Source of the DNA: Bacillota bacterium
GTDB lineage: Bacteria > Bacillota > Sulfobacillia > Sulfobacillales > Sulfobacillaceae
Assembly (NCBI GenBank): GCA_021820485.1
Contig: JAKADO010000011.1
Coordinates: 1-50,849 of the forward strand
Direction of reading: 5' to 3'
Length of the DNA: 50,849 bases
Shown here piece after piece: positions 1 through 7,881 of the stretch (its first letter is position 1; each line of letters begins with the position of its first letter). A program made the translations under genes and the position numbers. Below the pieces are notes generated by a model. That model made no database searches and had not been told where the DNA came from. It saw only the letters and a program-made list of their open reading frames with translations.

Positions 1-153
1 ACCCGCGCCGAGGCGGCGGACCTCTTCAGGGGATTGGCCGAACTCGTGGAAGGTTATCCTAGTAAAGGACTCGTTGTCACCGTCGACATTGGCGTGGCCC
101 AAACCGGCGATGCGCCAAAGAAGACGGCGACCCGCCGGAAGTCGCCGACGTAA
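1..153 (+). CDS. C-terminal fragment of an unidentified protein
   Basis: An open frame enters from the left edge and ends at TAA 151-153, giving the last 50 residues of a protein whose start lies outside the window. It reads as an amphipathic helical stretch (AADLFRGLAELVEGY), a short hydrophobic strand (GLVVTVDIGVA) and a basic tail (PKKTATRRKSPT). I do not recognise the family. A good intrinsic terminator follows 27 bases after the stop, which supports a real gene end. The Lys/Arg-rich tail could contact nucleic acid, but that is only a guess. Confidence 0.6.
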   Translation, partial: TRAEAADLFRGLAELVEGYPSKGLVVTVDIGVAQTGDAPKKTATRRKSPT

Positions 154-179
154 ATGCCTATCCCCGGAACGATGTCCCT

Positions 180-213
180 CCCCGCGCAGCCAGATGGTGC
201 GCGGGGTTTTCTT
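180..213 (+). terminator. Rho-independent terminator
   Basis: CCCCGCGCA (180-188) pairs perfectly with TGCGCGGGG (198-206) around a 9-base loop and is followed by TTTTCTT. It closes the partial gene that ends at 153 and separates it from the MFS gene downstream. Confidence 0.85.
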
Positions 214-295
214 CGCCTGGGAGGGGTCTCATTACCGGGCGGTCAGCCCGCATGACAGGAATGCAGAAGTCGCACTGCATCTCACCACAAATCTC

Positions 296-325
296 TTGAT
301 TTAGATACCGACCGGATGGTATCTT
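296..325 (+). promoter_or_regulatory. Candidate promoter with TetR-type operator
   Basis: AGATACC (303-309) and GGTATCT (318-324) form a perfect inverted repeat with an 8-base centre. The core ATACCGACCGGATGGTAT matches the palindrome ATACCGACCGGTCGGTAT, a form typical of TetR-family operators, at 16 of 18 positions. It lies between a possible -35 TTGATT (296-301) and a -10-like TATCTT (320-325), and overlaps the latter, just upstream of the MFS gene. The natural candidate regulator is the TetR protein encoded at 4375-4950. The palindrome is certain; the promoter boxes are weak. Confidence 0.55.
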
Positions 326-349
326 TATCGTCAGAAAGGAGTGATAACT

Positions 350-1747
350 TTGACTAGTCAAGGAAGTTCCGGTAGCTGGTCCGGGTCCGAAATGATCTCG
401 CGACTTGACCGCATACCGGTATGGCCCTATCGATCGGCCGTGCTGTGGGTCGTCGGAATGGGCTATCTCGTGGCCTTTTACGACATCACCAACGTGGCTT
501 TCGGTCTACCCGACATCGTCAAGCAATTTCACATTTCCGCGGCCTCATCCGCGATTCCCATTACAGCCAGTTTGCTGGGCTACATCCTCGGAGCTTATCT
601 CAACAGCACGTACGCCGACCTCAAGGGACGACGGGCAGCCATCATCACCGCCACCGTGCTCTTTACGGTAGGATCGCTGGCCACTACGGTGTCATTCAAT
701 CTTAGTTGGCTGATTATATGGCGCTTCATTACCGGTATGGGAATTGGCGCGGAAATTTCGGCCATTTCGGCATACATGGGGGAAATGTCCCCGGCCCCGG
801 TCCGGGGTCGATACACCGGCTGGGCCAATGTCTTCTCCTTCTCGGGGTTGGCCGTGGTGCCGTTCATTGCGCTCGCCCTGGTTCCTCATTTTCATTGGGG
901 CTGGCGGGGGCTCTTCTTTGTTGGCGCCTTAGGCGGCCTGACGCTAATTTGGGCGGTGCGCATTCCGGAGTCGCCGCGCTGGCTGATTGCGCATAATCGA
1001 CTGGCTGAGGCGCAGGCCGTCGTCGCGGAGAGTGAACGGCTGGCCGAGAAAAAACTAGGTCATCGCCTTCCGGACCCGGTGGTGCTGCCGGATGAAACGC
1101 ACGAGGCGACATTCCCGACTGGGGCGCTCTTTCGTGCTCCGTACTTGGGCCGCTGGATTCTTCTGCTATTCATCTGGTTCTTCATGTACCTCAGCGACTA
1201 CGCTTGGCTGGGCATGGCACCAACCTTATTGGTTGACCGGGGCTATACCATTACCAGCAGCATTGTGTTTCTGCTGGCGACGGGGATTGGGTATCCCATC
1301 GGCGCCCTCTTGTCGGCCTGGTTGGGCGACCGGTATGAACGCAAGTATTCCATCATCGTCGGCATTGTGGTCTATGCCGCGGGCTTGGCTGCGTTTGGCA
1401 TCATTCCCAGCGCCGCCACCATCTATGTTGCGGGCTTCCTGCTTTCGGTGGCGTTGGTGTTCTTCTTCCCGCTGCTGTACGCCTTGACCGCCGAAAGCTT
1501 TCCAACGCCCGCCCGGGCGACCGGGGTGGCCATGACCGACGGTGTGGGCCATGTCGGGGGAGCGCTGGCGCCGATTTTCACGCTCGCCATCTATACGGGA
1601 TTTGGACACTCCGGATTCACCATGGCGTTCATGTACATGACCGTGACAGGGCTCCTGTCGGCCGTCCTGCTGCCGTTTGGCGTACGGGCCACCCGAAAGT
1701 CCTTGGAAGTGGTGCACAACGATTTGAACGAGGCCGTCTCACAATAA
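350..1747 (+). CDS. MFS transporter, sugar/aromatic-acid porter type
   Basis: A 465-residue major facilitator with about 12 hydrophobic segments, probably a proton-coupled permease of the inner membrane. The loop after TM2 carries a DLKGRR version of the conserved D-x-x-G-R-R motif. After TM4 there is an E-x-x-P-x-x-x-R-G-R region (MSPAPVRGRYTG) as in sugar porter and aromatic-acid:H+ symporter families, and the second half repeats the loop motif as GDRYERK. A GTG at 341 abuts the Shine-Dalgarno, so TTG 350, eight bases after AGAAAGGAG, is the better start. The gene heads a set with an EamA permease, an acyl-CoA ligase and a TetR regulator, which suggests uptake or export of a carboxylic acid. 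The substrate cannot be read from sequence. Confidence 0.88.
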   Translation: MTSQGSSGSWSGSEMISRLDRIPVWPYRSAVLWVVGMGYLVAFYDITNVAFGLPDIVKQFHISAASSAIPITASLLGYILGAYLNSTYADLKGRRAAIITATVLFTVGSLATTVSFNLSWLIIWRFITGMGIGAEISAISAYMGEMSPAPVRGRYTGWANVFSFSGLAVVPFIALALVPHFHWGWRGLFFVGALGGLTLIWAVRIPESPRWLIAHNRLAEAQAVVAESERLAEKKLGHRLPDPVVLPDETHEATFPTGALFRAPYLGRWILLLFIWFFMYLSDYAWLGMAPTLLVDRGYTITSSIVFLLATGIGYPIGALLSAWLGDRYERKYSIIVGIVVYAAGLAAFGIIPSAATIYVAGFLLSVALVFFFPLLYALTAESFPTPARATGVAMTDGVGHVGGALAPIFTLAIYTGFGHSGFTMAFMYMTVTGLLSAVLLPFGVRATRKSLEVVHNDLNEAVSQ

Positions 1748-1754
1748 CATGGGA

Positions 1755-1790
1755 GCGCAGGGGCCGTTTTTTTTGAAGCGGTCCCTGCGC
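1755..1790 (+). other. Strong intergenic hairpin with oligo-T loop
   Basis: GCGCAGGGGCCG (1755-1766) pairs with CGGTCCCTGCGC (1779-1790) over 12 base pairs with one G-U pair. The 12-base loop begins with eight T residues. There is no T-run after the stem, so it is not a standard terminator. It begins 7 bases after the MFS stop and ends about 6 bases before the Shine-Dalgarno of the next gene. It could stabilise the upstream mRNA or act as a partial attenuator. Confidence 0.6.
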
Positions 1791-1806
1791 CCAGTAAGGA
1801 ATGACT

Positions 1807-2751
1807 ATGCCGAATTTGTCGCTGCGTGTGTCAACTCGCCCGGCATGGCGTTCGCCCGGGATGATGTACGCCGTTTTAGTGGTGATGTGGGGCTTGGTCT
1901 GGCCAGCCGCCAAAATTGCGCTTCAGGATTGTCCTCCCCTTCTCTTTGCCGGACTGCGCATTCTGTTGAGCGGATTGGCGCTGTTGCCATGGACGGTCCG
2001 CCATCTCCACCGCTCGCAGGTGCTCGTAAACATGGTGCTCTCCATTTTCAACGTCGCCTTGTTCTTCGGCCTTCAGACCGTCGCCCTGCAACGCCTGGCC
2101 CCCGGTTTGGTGTCGATTTTGGTGTACGTTCAACCGGTCGTCACCGCGCTCCTCGCCCGCTGGTGGCTCCATGAGCAGCTTTCCATTCTTAAGGTGGTGG
2201 GAGTCATTGTGGGGTTTGCCGGGGTGGGGGTGATTAGCAGCACGCAACTGCATGCGGCGCGAGTGGGGCTGTGGGGCATGGTCCTAGGGCTTTTGGCCGG
2301 CGTGGCTTGGGCCGTCGGTACAGTGGCCTACAAGCGATATCAAGCGGGATCCAATCCTGTGCAGGATATGGGGATCCAACTCACGACCGGGGGAGTGCTC
2401 CTGGTTCTGGCCGGAACTCTGCACGAATCATGGGGAGCCATCCATTGGTCGGGGGGGTTCGTGGCGGCCCTGCTGTTTACCGCTCTCTTGGGCACTTCCC
2501 TGGCCTGGGTGCTGTGGTCGGCGCTTTTGCAGACGGGAGAAGCGTCGCGTGTAGCAACTTGGACCTTTTCCGTGCCGGTGCTCGCCACGCTTCTCTCGGT
2601 CCTGTGGCTCGGCGAGCGTCTCTCCTCCCGATTATGGTATGGCGGCCTGCTCGTGATGTCGGCCATCTATCTAGTGAACACCCGGCGTTTTAGCCGCTCG
2701 GCGCTGAGGACGAAGCGATCCGCGGAGCAATCGTCGGACGCGCCGTTTTAG
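1807..2751 (+). CDS. EamA (DMT superfamily) permease
   Basis: A 314-residue drug/metabolite transporter with ten predicted transmembrane segments in two EamA repeats, roughly residues 15-145 and 160-295. Each repeat carries the usual pattern: a start such as LVVMWGLVWPAAKIAL, and a VSILVYVQPVVTALLARWWLHEQ segment whose glutamate follows a Pro-rich helix. The second repeat has the matching VLWLGERLS. ATG 1801 touches the AGGA, so ATG 1807, six bases downstream, is the likelier start. It lies 59 bases after the MFS stop, across a large hairpin, and 15 bases before the acyl-CoA ligase, so it is probably in the same transcription unit. Substrate unknown; family members export amino acids and related metabolites. 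Confidence 0.88.
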   Translation: MPNLSLRVSTRPAWRSPGMMYAVLVVMWGLVWPAAKIALQDCPPLLFAGLRILLSGLALLPWTVRHLHRSQVLVNMVLSIFNVALFFGLQTVALQRLAPGLVSILVYVQPVVTALLARWWLHEQLSILKVVGVIVGFAGVGVISSTQLHAARVGLWGMVLGLLAGVAWAVGTVAYKRYQAGSNPVQDMGIQLTTGGVLLVLAGTLHESWGAIHWSGGFVAALLFTALLGTSLAWVLWSALLQTGEASRVATWTFSVPVLATLLSVLWLGERLSSRLWYGGLLVMSAIYLVNTRRFSRSALRTKRSAEQSSDAPF

Positions 2752-2766
2752 GAAGGAGGTCTTGGC

Positions 2767-4371
2767 ATGAATCCCATCGAAACCCTGTCCCAAGCGCTGT
2801 TGGCAGCCGAAGCCGGAGGAGCGCACCGGCCTGCCTTGTATTACTTTGACACCGAATGGAACTATGGAGACTTGCTCGAACGGGTGATGCGATTGGCCGG
2901 CGGACTGCGCGAGGTGGGCGTCAATCCCGGGGACCGTGTCTTGGTGATGCTGCAGAACATGCCGGCGACGGTTGTCTCGTATCTGGCCGTCTGGGCGTTG
3001 GGAGCCTCCGTCGTGCCGCTGAACGTGATGTTTCAACGAGATGAAATCAGCCAGCATGTCAGGGATTCCCGCGCCCGGGTGATGATTGCGCTGGCTTCGG
3101 TGGCGGGGCGCGCGGCGGGACTCGCGGACGGCGGCGCGTTGGACGCCCTGATCGTGGTGGATGACCGGGAAGACTTTCTCGGGGAGGCGCCTTCCTGGCT
3201 CGGGGATGCGGCCTTCGACGGGAGGTGGGGAATCCCGTATCGTGAGTTGCTGCAGAAAGCCCCGCTGACCCCTGACGGGTGGCATCACGGGCAGGGTCAG
3301 GATTTGGCGCTTCTGACCTATACGTCCGGAACCACCGGGCAGCCGAAAGGCGCGATGAACGCACATGTGCACATCCTTTACAATGTCGAGCTTTACCGGG
3401 ACATGGCCGCGCTCCCGCCTGACACCGTCAACGTCGCGTTTGCGCCCTTGTTCCACATCACAGGGGCGGTGGCCGGACTGGGAGCCGCCATTCACCTTCA
3501 GCATCCTCTCGTTCTGTTGCACCGCTTTGACCCGGTGGTGGCCGCGCGTGCCATCGCTCGGCATCGGGCCACGTTCACGGTGGGAGCGATCACCACTTTC
3601 CTGGGAATGCTTCAGCTGCCCGATTTGGAACGCTACGACTTGAGCAGTCTGACATACGCCTATAGTGGGGGCGCACCCGTGCCTGCAGCGACTGTGGAAC
3701 GGTTTGAAGAGGCGACGGGGGTTTACATACACAACGTGTACGGACTTACTGAGAGCGCCAATGGGATTATCATGGTCCCTTGGGGCGAGAGGGCGCCGGT
3801 GGATCCGGATTCAGGCGCTCTCTCCATTGGAAAGGCGCCTTGGGGCATCCGCGCCACCATCCGGGACCTCGACAATCCTACCCGCCACTTGAATGTGGAA
3901 GGTGTGGGCGAACTGGCGCTCTCGGGTCCTTCCATCATCGCCGCCTATTGGGAGCGTCCCGATGCGAACCAAGCCAGTTTTTGCGGCGGAGCCTTCCTGA
4001 CCGGCGACGTGGCCCGCATTGATCAGGACGGCTGGATCTATGTGGTCGACCGGAAGAAGGATATGATTATTTCATCCGGGAACAAGGTCTGGCCCCGTGA
4101 TGTGGAGGATGTGCTCTATCAGCACCCCGGGGTTCGGGAAACTGTTGTCGTGGGACTTCCAGATCCGTACCGGGGTGAGGCCGTTACGGCTTTTGTGGTG
4201 CGGCATCCTGACCACCCCCTGTTGGGGGAGGATGAGCTGATTCAGTTTGTGCGCCAGCGGATCGCGGCGTATAAAGTGCCGCGGCGCGTGCATTGGGTGG
4301 ATGCCATTCCCAAGACTGCGTCCGGTAAGTTCCTGCGCCGCGCGTTTCGCGAAAATTTCCAGGGGGATTGA
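2767..4371 (+). CDS. Acyl-CoA synthetase (AMP-forming)
   Basis: A 534-residue member of the adenylate-forming ANL superfamily, which activates a carboxylic acid with ATP and then loads it on CoA. The P-loop YTSGTTGQPKG is near residue 190. The YGLTES motif, the TGD of the A8 region with GWIYVVDRKKDMI, and the C-terminal catalytic lysine in KTASGKFLRR are all present, so the enzyme looks intact. ATG 2767 sits 7 bases after AAGGAGG. Closest by motif are medium/long-chain fatty acid or branched acid ligases; the exact acid is not determined. Two permeases precede it, and the TetR gene follows 3 bases later, so a fatty or aromatic acid degradation/uptake set controlled by an acyl-CoA-responsive TetR is a reasonable inference. 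Confidence 0.92.
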   Translation: MNPIETLSQALLAAEAGGAHRPALYYFDTEWNYGDLLERVMRLAGGLREVGVNPGDRVLVMLQNMPATVVSYLAVWALGASVVPLNVMFQRDEISQHVRDSRARVMIALASVAGRAAGLADGGALDALIVVDDREDFLGEAPSWLGDAAFDGRWGIPYRELLQKAPLTPDGWHHGQGQDLALLTYTSGTTGQPKGAMNAHVHILYNVELYRDMAALPPDTVNVAFAPLFHITGAVAGLGAAIHLQHPLVLLHRFDPVVAARAIARHRATFTVGAITTFLGMLQLPDLERYDLSSLTYAYSGGAPVPAATVERFEEATGVYIHNVYGLTESANGIIMVPWGERAPVDPDSGALSIGKAPWGIRATIRDLDNPTRHLNVEGVGELALSGPSIIAAYWERPDANQASFCGGAFLTGDVARIDQDGWIYVVDRKKDMIISSGNKVWPRDVEDVLYQHPGVRETVVVGLPDPYRGEAVTAFVVRHPDHPLLGEDELIQFVRQRIAAYKVPRRVHWVDAIPKTASGKFLRRAFRENFQGD

Positions 4372-4374
4372 TGC

Positions 4375-4950
4375 ATGGACGTGCCGGAAACGCTGATTCA
4401 CATGGCGAGCGAGCTTTTCGCCCGAAGAGGATATGACGCCACCTCGGTGAGTGATATTGTGGAGGCGGCGAATCTCACCAAAGGCGCGCTCTACTATTAC
4501 TTTTCTGCAAAAGAGGATTTGCTGTACGCCATTCACCAGCGATTCATCGACGCCGAAATGCAGCAGGCTCAGCAGATTGTGGCGATGACGGAGGAACCTG
4601 TGGGCCGATTGCGTCAGCTTATCATATCGTTGGTGGAGTCGATCGCCGAATACCATGATGAGGTCACCGTGTTTTTTCGCGAAATGCATCGCCTGTCCCC
4701 TGATCAATTTGCTGCGGTCCGCCAAATCCGCGATGCCTACCAGCGCATTTTTGAGGACACCATTGCCTGGGGTCAAGCGCTGGGCCAATTTCGTTCCGAC
4801 ATCGAACCACGCCTCATGACGCTGGCTTTGTTTGGCCAATGCAACTGGACCTACACCTGGATGCGGGTTGATGGACAACTGGCGCCTCAGCAGATCGGCG
4901 CTCGCATGGCGGACTTGTTTTTGGGCGGCACGCTCGCGTCAGGCGGCTGA
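4375..4950 (+). CDS. TetR-family transcriptional regulator
   Basis: A 191-residue repressor-type protein. The N-terminal helix-turn-helix (about residues 8-52) has the standard TetR layout: ELFARRGYDATSVSDIVEAA followed by LTKGALYYYFSAKEDLL. The remainder is an all-helical ligand domain resembling the FadR/AcrR subset. The start codon overlaps the end of the acyl-CoA ligase region, with AGGGGG 8 bases upstream, so translation is coupled. It probably controls its own operon through the palindrome at 303-324, with an acyl-CoA as inducer; both are inference. Its 3' end overlaps the convergent MFS gene by 12 bases, leaving no room for a separate terminator. Confidence 0.92.
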   Translation: MDVPETLIHMASELFARRGYDATSVSDIVEAANLTKGALYYYFSAKEDLLYAIHQRFIDAEMQQAQQIVAMTEEPVGRLRQLIISLVESIAEYHDEVTVFFREMHRLSPDQFAAVRQIRDAYQRIFEDTIAWGQALGQFRSDIEPRLMTLALFGQCNWTYTWMRVDGQLAPQQIGARMADLFLGGTLASGG

Positions 4951-6102
4951 ACGGGCTCGCTGCCGAAAGCTGGCCCACACTGGGGACAGAAAGAGGAGCC
5001 CTCCAGCCACGCGCCATATGGTGGAGACCAGCATGGTGCCCTCCATGTGCAGCACGCGCAGCAGGAACACGCCGAACTCCGGCGCCACAAAGGCTACCGC
5101 GCCAAGAACCACGTTATAGAAGGCGATCCCGCTGGACCGCTCCTCGGCCGGTGCGGCATGCAGGAGTTCGGTGAACAAGAGCAGGGTGACGCCGGACAGG
5201 AAAAGCCCGCTGTAAAAGTTGACCACGGTCAGATACCACATGTTGGGGCTCAGCACGGTGAGAATCGGCACGAAGCCGACGCCAATCGCCGCCATTCCCA
5301 GCATGGTCATGCCGCCTTTTTGCTGAGCCCATTTCCCCCACCAGCGGAACGTGAAGATTTCCGAGGCCTGCGTCGCGATGGTGAACACGCCTACCCACAG
5401 CCCCGTGGCGTGGGCTGTGCTGATTTGAAAAATGCTGAAGAGCGGCCAACTGAGCTGCCAGCCAAAATTGAAGAAGGCGGCCAGCACCACGTAGCGCCGG
5501 TAACTCGGGACGCTCCACAAGGTGCCGAAGGTGGACCATTTCAAAGGGCGCGGCCTCTCGCCCGCGTAGCGCTGTTCGCGATGTCGGGCCAAATAGATGA
5601 CCTCGACGATGCCGAGCAGAAACGCCAGCACGAAGAAAGACTGATAGGGGCCTTTCGCATGGGGATTGAAGGCTTGAAGCACCGCACCGGCAAGAATGGT
5701 GCTGCCGAGGCCGACGATAGTGACAGCGACATTGCGCCTTCCGAAGAATGGCTCGCGCAAGTTTTGAGGAATAAGTTTGGCGATGAGAGCCTGCCAGCCC
5801 AAGTTGCCGAGCGTTTGGGGAAAGTTGGCGATCGCGTTGACGTCCACGACTAGCCCCGCGGCATAGGGTGTCAAGAGCGGCATCAGCGCTAACAGCAGAT
5901 AGGTGGCACGCGTCGCCAGAATGCTGGCCACGCTGAATCCGCGATAGGTAATGAGTCTGGGCACCCACAAGGCGCCCACCACTGAGGCAATCAGTCCCGT
6001 TAGCGCGGGCAGCGAGTTGAGCATGGCCACGAGCTGATTGTTGGCATGGAGCGCATCAATCAGGTACAGCGGAATAAAGGTGGAGACAATGCCGGTCGCC
6101 AT
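4939..6102 (-). CDS. MFS transporter with abnormal 5' end
   Basis: A 387-residue major facilitator permease with about eleven hydrophobic segments from the first ATG (6102-6100). Coding character clearly continues upstream: the same frame reads RDIRFNVKVSVINGAYST directly before the ATG, which looks like the basic cytoplasmic N-terminus and the beginning of TM1. The frame stays open to 6189, where TGA (6192-6190) closes it, and it contains no ATG, GTG, TTG or CTG. So either translation begins at a rare codon such as ATC 6150 or ATA 6123, or the 5' end carries a frameshift, or TM1 is shortened. No Shine-Dalgarno is visible at ATG 6102. Function: efflux or uptake of an unknown small molecule. 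Confidence 0.75.
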   Translation of the reverse strand: MATGIVSTFIPLYLIDALHANNQLVAMLNSLPALTGLIASVVGALWVPRLITYRGFSVASILATRATYLLLALMPLLTPYAAGLVVDVNAIANFPQTLGNLGWQALIAKLIPQNLREPFFGRRNVAVTIVGLGSTILAGAVLQAFNPHAKGPYQSFFVLAFLLGIVEVIYLARHREQRYAGERPRPLKWSTFGTLWSVPSYRRYVVLAAFFNFGWQLSWPLFSIFQISTAHATGLWVGVFTIATQASEIFTFRWWGKWAQQKGGMTMLGMAAIGVGFVPILTVLSPNMWYLTVVNFYSGLFLSGVTLLLFTELLHAAPAEERSSGIAFYNVVLGAVAFVAPEFGVFLLRVLHMEGTMLVSTIWRVAGGLLFLSPVWASFRQRARSAA

Positions 6103-6215
6103 GGTGCTGTAGGCGCCATTTATGACCGAAACTTTGACGTTGAAGCGGATATCGCGGAACCGTCGCGGCGCCCCGGAACTGATGAAAGCTCACTTCTTTC
6201 GACACAACTGCCCTC

Positions 6216-6245
6216 ATTATGCGGTTAATCGACACCCTTTGTATA
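6216..6245 (-). promoter_or_regulatory. Candidate promoter of the 4939-6102 MFS gene
   Basis: On the minus strand TATACA (6245-6240) is separated by 18 bases from CATAAT (6221-6216). This would start transcription near 6209 and give a leader of roughly 107 bases before the first ATG, long enough to hold the missing N-terminal codons. Confidence 0.35.
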
Positions 6246-6330
6246 GACGTTTTCTTGGAAATGGCGGCCTCATTTTGCGCTATGCGCGTCGCGGGGGTTA
6301 TGGAATCGCGTCAAGAGGGTGGGGCTGGTA

Positions 6331-6360
6331 TTGACGCGACACCTTTTGGTGGCGTAATAT
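6331..6360 (+). promoter_or_regulatory. Sigma-A promoter with operator-like dyad for the ArsR operon
   Basis: TTGACG (6331-6336), 18-base spacer, TAATAT (6355-6360). The spacer holds a dyad, ACGC-GA-CACC / TTTT / GGTG-GCGT (6334-6355), perfect apart from a two-base bulge, which is where an ArsR-type autorepressor would bind. The predicted transcription start near 6367 lies after the TTG at 6365, so that codon cannot be used from this promoter. Confidence 0.65.
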
Positions 6361-6415
6361 TCGGTTGGACACCGAATGGCAGCGCATTGTTAAGGGGGAG
6401 AGGCTTACGAGAGAT

Positions 6416-6718
6416 GTGTTCAGCGCAATCGCCGATCCCACTCGCCGCCAACTGCTTGACTTGCTGGCCGCGGTCGACGAGTTGCCGCTCTACGAAATGA
6501 CCGCCCAGTTTCCCCTGGGGCGCACCGGCGTGGCTAAGCACCTGGCCATTCTTAAAGAGGCAGGCCTCGTGGAGGACCGGAAGGTGGGGCGGGAATCACG
6601 GTATCGCCTAAATGCCGCTCGACTGCGTGAAGTGCAGGAATGGGTATCGTTCTATGAGCATTTCTGGATAAAACGGCTCGATCGTTTGCAGGACCTGCTT
6701 GAGGAGGACAATCGATGA
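6416..6718 (+). CDS. ArsR/SmtB-type winged-helix regulator
   Basis: A 100-residue DNA-binding protein when started at GTG 6416. It opens with FSAIADPTRRQLLDLL and has the recognition helix region TGVAKHLAILKEAGLV followed by the wing VGRESRYRL, typical of the ArsR subgroup that pairs with SRPBCC proteins. No metal-binding CxC motif is present, so it is unlikely to sense metals. A longer reading from TTG 6365 is possible but conflicts with the promoter at 6331-6360. GGGGGAGAGG lies 12 bases before the GTG. Its stop overlaps the next start as ATGA, so the two proteins are translationally coupled and probably work together. Confidence 0.85.
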   Translation: MFSAIADPTRRQLLDLLAAVDELPLYEMTAQFPLGRTGVAKHLAILKEAGLVEDRKVGRESRYRLNAARLREVQEWVSFYEHFWIKRLDRLQDLLEEDNR

Positions 6719-7134
6719 GTGAAACGGTATTGTTGGAATACGAGATTGCGAGCTCGATCGAGCGCGTGTGGCATGCCTTGACGGATCCAGCCACTCTGTC
6801 GCAATGGATGTTTTTCGAGACGGACGACTTTCAGCCCGTCGTTGGACACCACTTTCGCTTTCGGGGCAAAGCTTCCACAGGCTGGACGGCGGCGATCGAT
6901 TGCGAGGTGCTGGAAGTCGACGAACCGCATCGGCTGTCCTACAGTTGGGCAACCGAGGGGTTAATGGGGCACCATCGAACGACCGTCACATGGACGCTGG
7001 TGGAAGCCGACGGCGTGACTCGCCTTCACTTGGAGCAGAGTGGATTCGACAGCCAAGCGACGCAGGAGATCGGCGGCGCCAAATACGGCTGGACGCATCA
7101 GTTGAACCAATTGAAAACCCTTGTGGCGTCCTAA
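6715..7134 (+). CDS. SRPBCC (AHSA1-like) domain protein
   Basis: A 139-residue START/SRPBCC fold protein of the activator-of-Hsp90-ATPase-like family, cytoplasmic. The N-terminal strand and helix read [24 protein letters not shown], the usual hallmark. A central [22 protein letters not shown] and a long C-terminal helix follow, ending LNQLKTL. These proteins form a hydrophobic ligand cavity; the ligand is unknown. The start overlaps the stop of the ArsR gene by four bases, an arrangement seen in many bacteria, where the pair is often taken to be a ligand sensor plus repressor. Confidence 0.88.
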   Translation: MSETVLLEYEIASSIERVWHALTDPATLSQWMFFETDDFQPVVGHHFRFRGKASTGWTAAIDCEVLEVDEPHRLSYSWATEGLMGHHRTTVTWTLVEADGVTRLHLEQSGFDSQATQEIGGAKYGWTHQLNQLKTLVAS

Positions 7135-7183
7135 GCGGACAAAAGCCGAAGAGACGATGCAAGCCATAAGAGGAGGTTTCTTT

Positions 7184-7648
7184 ATGAGTCCACGGAAGAG
7201 CGCCGCGACGCCGGAACAGGGCACCGCCGCGAGTAAGAGAAAATCGGCGGCTTTCACCGAGCAGGAACGGGCCGCCATGAAGGAGCGCGCCCAAGAGATG
7301 AAGGCGGCAGCCACGGCGAACGACGAAAGCGCCGTACTCGCGAAGATTGCCGAGATGTCCGAACCGGATCGCACAATGGCGGAGCGGCTCCATGCACTGA
7401 TCAAGGCGCACGCGCCCGGACTGTCTCCGAGGACTTGGTACGGGATGCCTGCGTACGCCAAGGGTGGGTCCGTCGTCTGCTTCTTTCAGCCAGCGCAGAA
7501 ATTCAAGACGCGATATGCGACGCTGGGCTTCAGCGACAAGGCGAACCTCGACGAAGGCGGGCTGTGGCCGACCTCCTTCGCCCTGAAGCAATTGACGGCC
7601 GCCGAGGAAGCACTGATTGCCGAACTGGTGCGTAAAGCGGTGGAGTGA
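7184..7648 (+). CDS. DUF1801-type protein
   Basis: A 154-residue protein. The first 60 residues are charged and helical ([30 protein letters not shown]). The rest is a DUF1801-like domain ([27 protein letters not shown], then [20 protein letters not shown]). The family is sometimes named after an iron-chaperone-like fold, but its biochemical role is not settled. ATG 7184 lies 7 bases after AGGAGG; an earlier ATG at 7157 lacks a binding site. It is the third gene of the ArsR/SRPBCC operon, a recurrent association. Confidence 0.8.
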   Translation: MSPRKSAATPEQGTAASKRKSAAFTEQERAAMKERAQEMKAAATANDESAVLAKIAEMSEPDRTMAERLHALIKAHAPGLSPRTWYGMPAYAKGGSVVCFFQPAQKFKTRYATLGFSDKANLDEGGLWPTSFALKQLTAAEEALIAELVRKAVE

Positions 7649-7852
7649 AGCGGTGGGGGCGGTTCACCTAGGGGGAAGTCCCGGGTCATAGCGCTCTACC
7701 ATAGAGTCGGGTTCTGTGTTTTTAACGGCTGGGCTGGCTTGCGTCAGTGCGCCTATGCAAAATGGCGTTGCCGCCCGTGTCTCACTGTCCGGCGGTAGTG
7801 GTTCCCAACCTTGGAAAGCCCCCTTACGGTGAAGAGGGCATGGCCCCCGGAG

Positions 7853-7881
7853 AAAAAATCGCTCATGCCTCACGCGCGATT
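7853..7881 (-). terminator. Terminator of the GNAT gene
   Basis: On the minus strand AATCGC (7881-7876 read as the complement) pairs with GCGATT (7862-7857), followed by a run of T residues (7858-7853). The stem starts inside the stop codon of the acetyltransferase gene. Confidence 0.6.

Noticed and set aside
2671-3732. Long minus-strand frame of 353 codons opposite the acyl-CoA ligase
   Set aside because: It is the GC-rich shadow of a well-supported ligase gene, with Arg/His-rich low-complexity protein and no binding site.
6190-6216. A second selenocysteine codon (TGA 6192-6190) upstream of the MFS gene
   Set aside because: A further in-frame TGA at 6216-6214 lies just upstream, no start codon precedes it, and there is no conserved redox motif around it.
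7685-7730. Minus-strand tRNA-like D-arm sequence (TGGTAGAGCGC)
   Set aside because: No matching acceptor, anticodon or T arm could be built around it, so it is chance or at most a relic. The gap 7649-7852 otherwise shows no gene or clear terminator.
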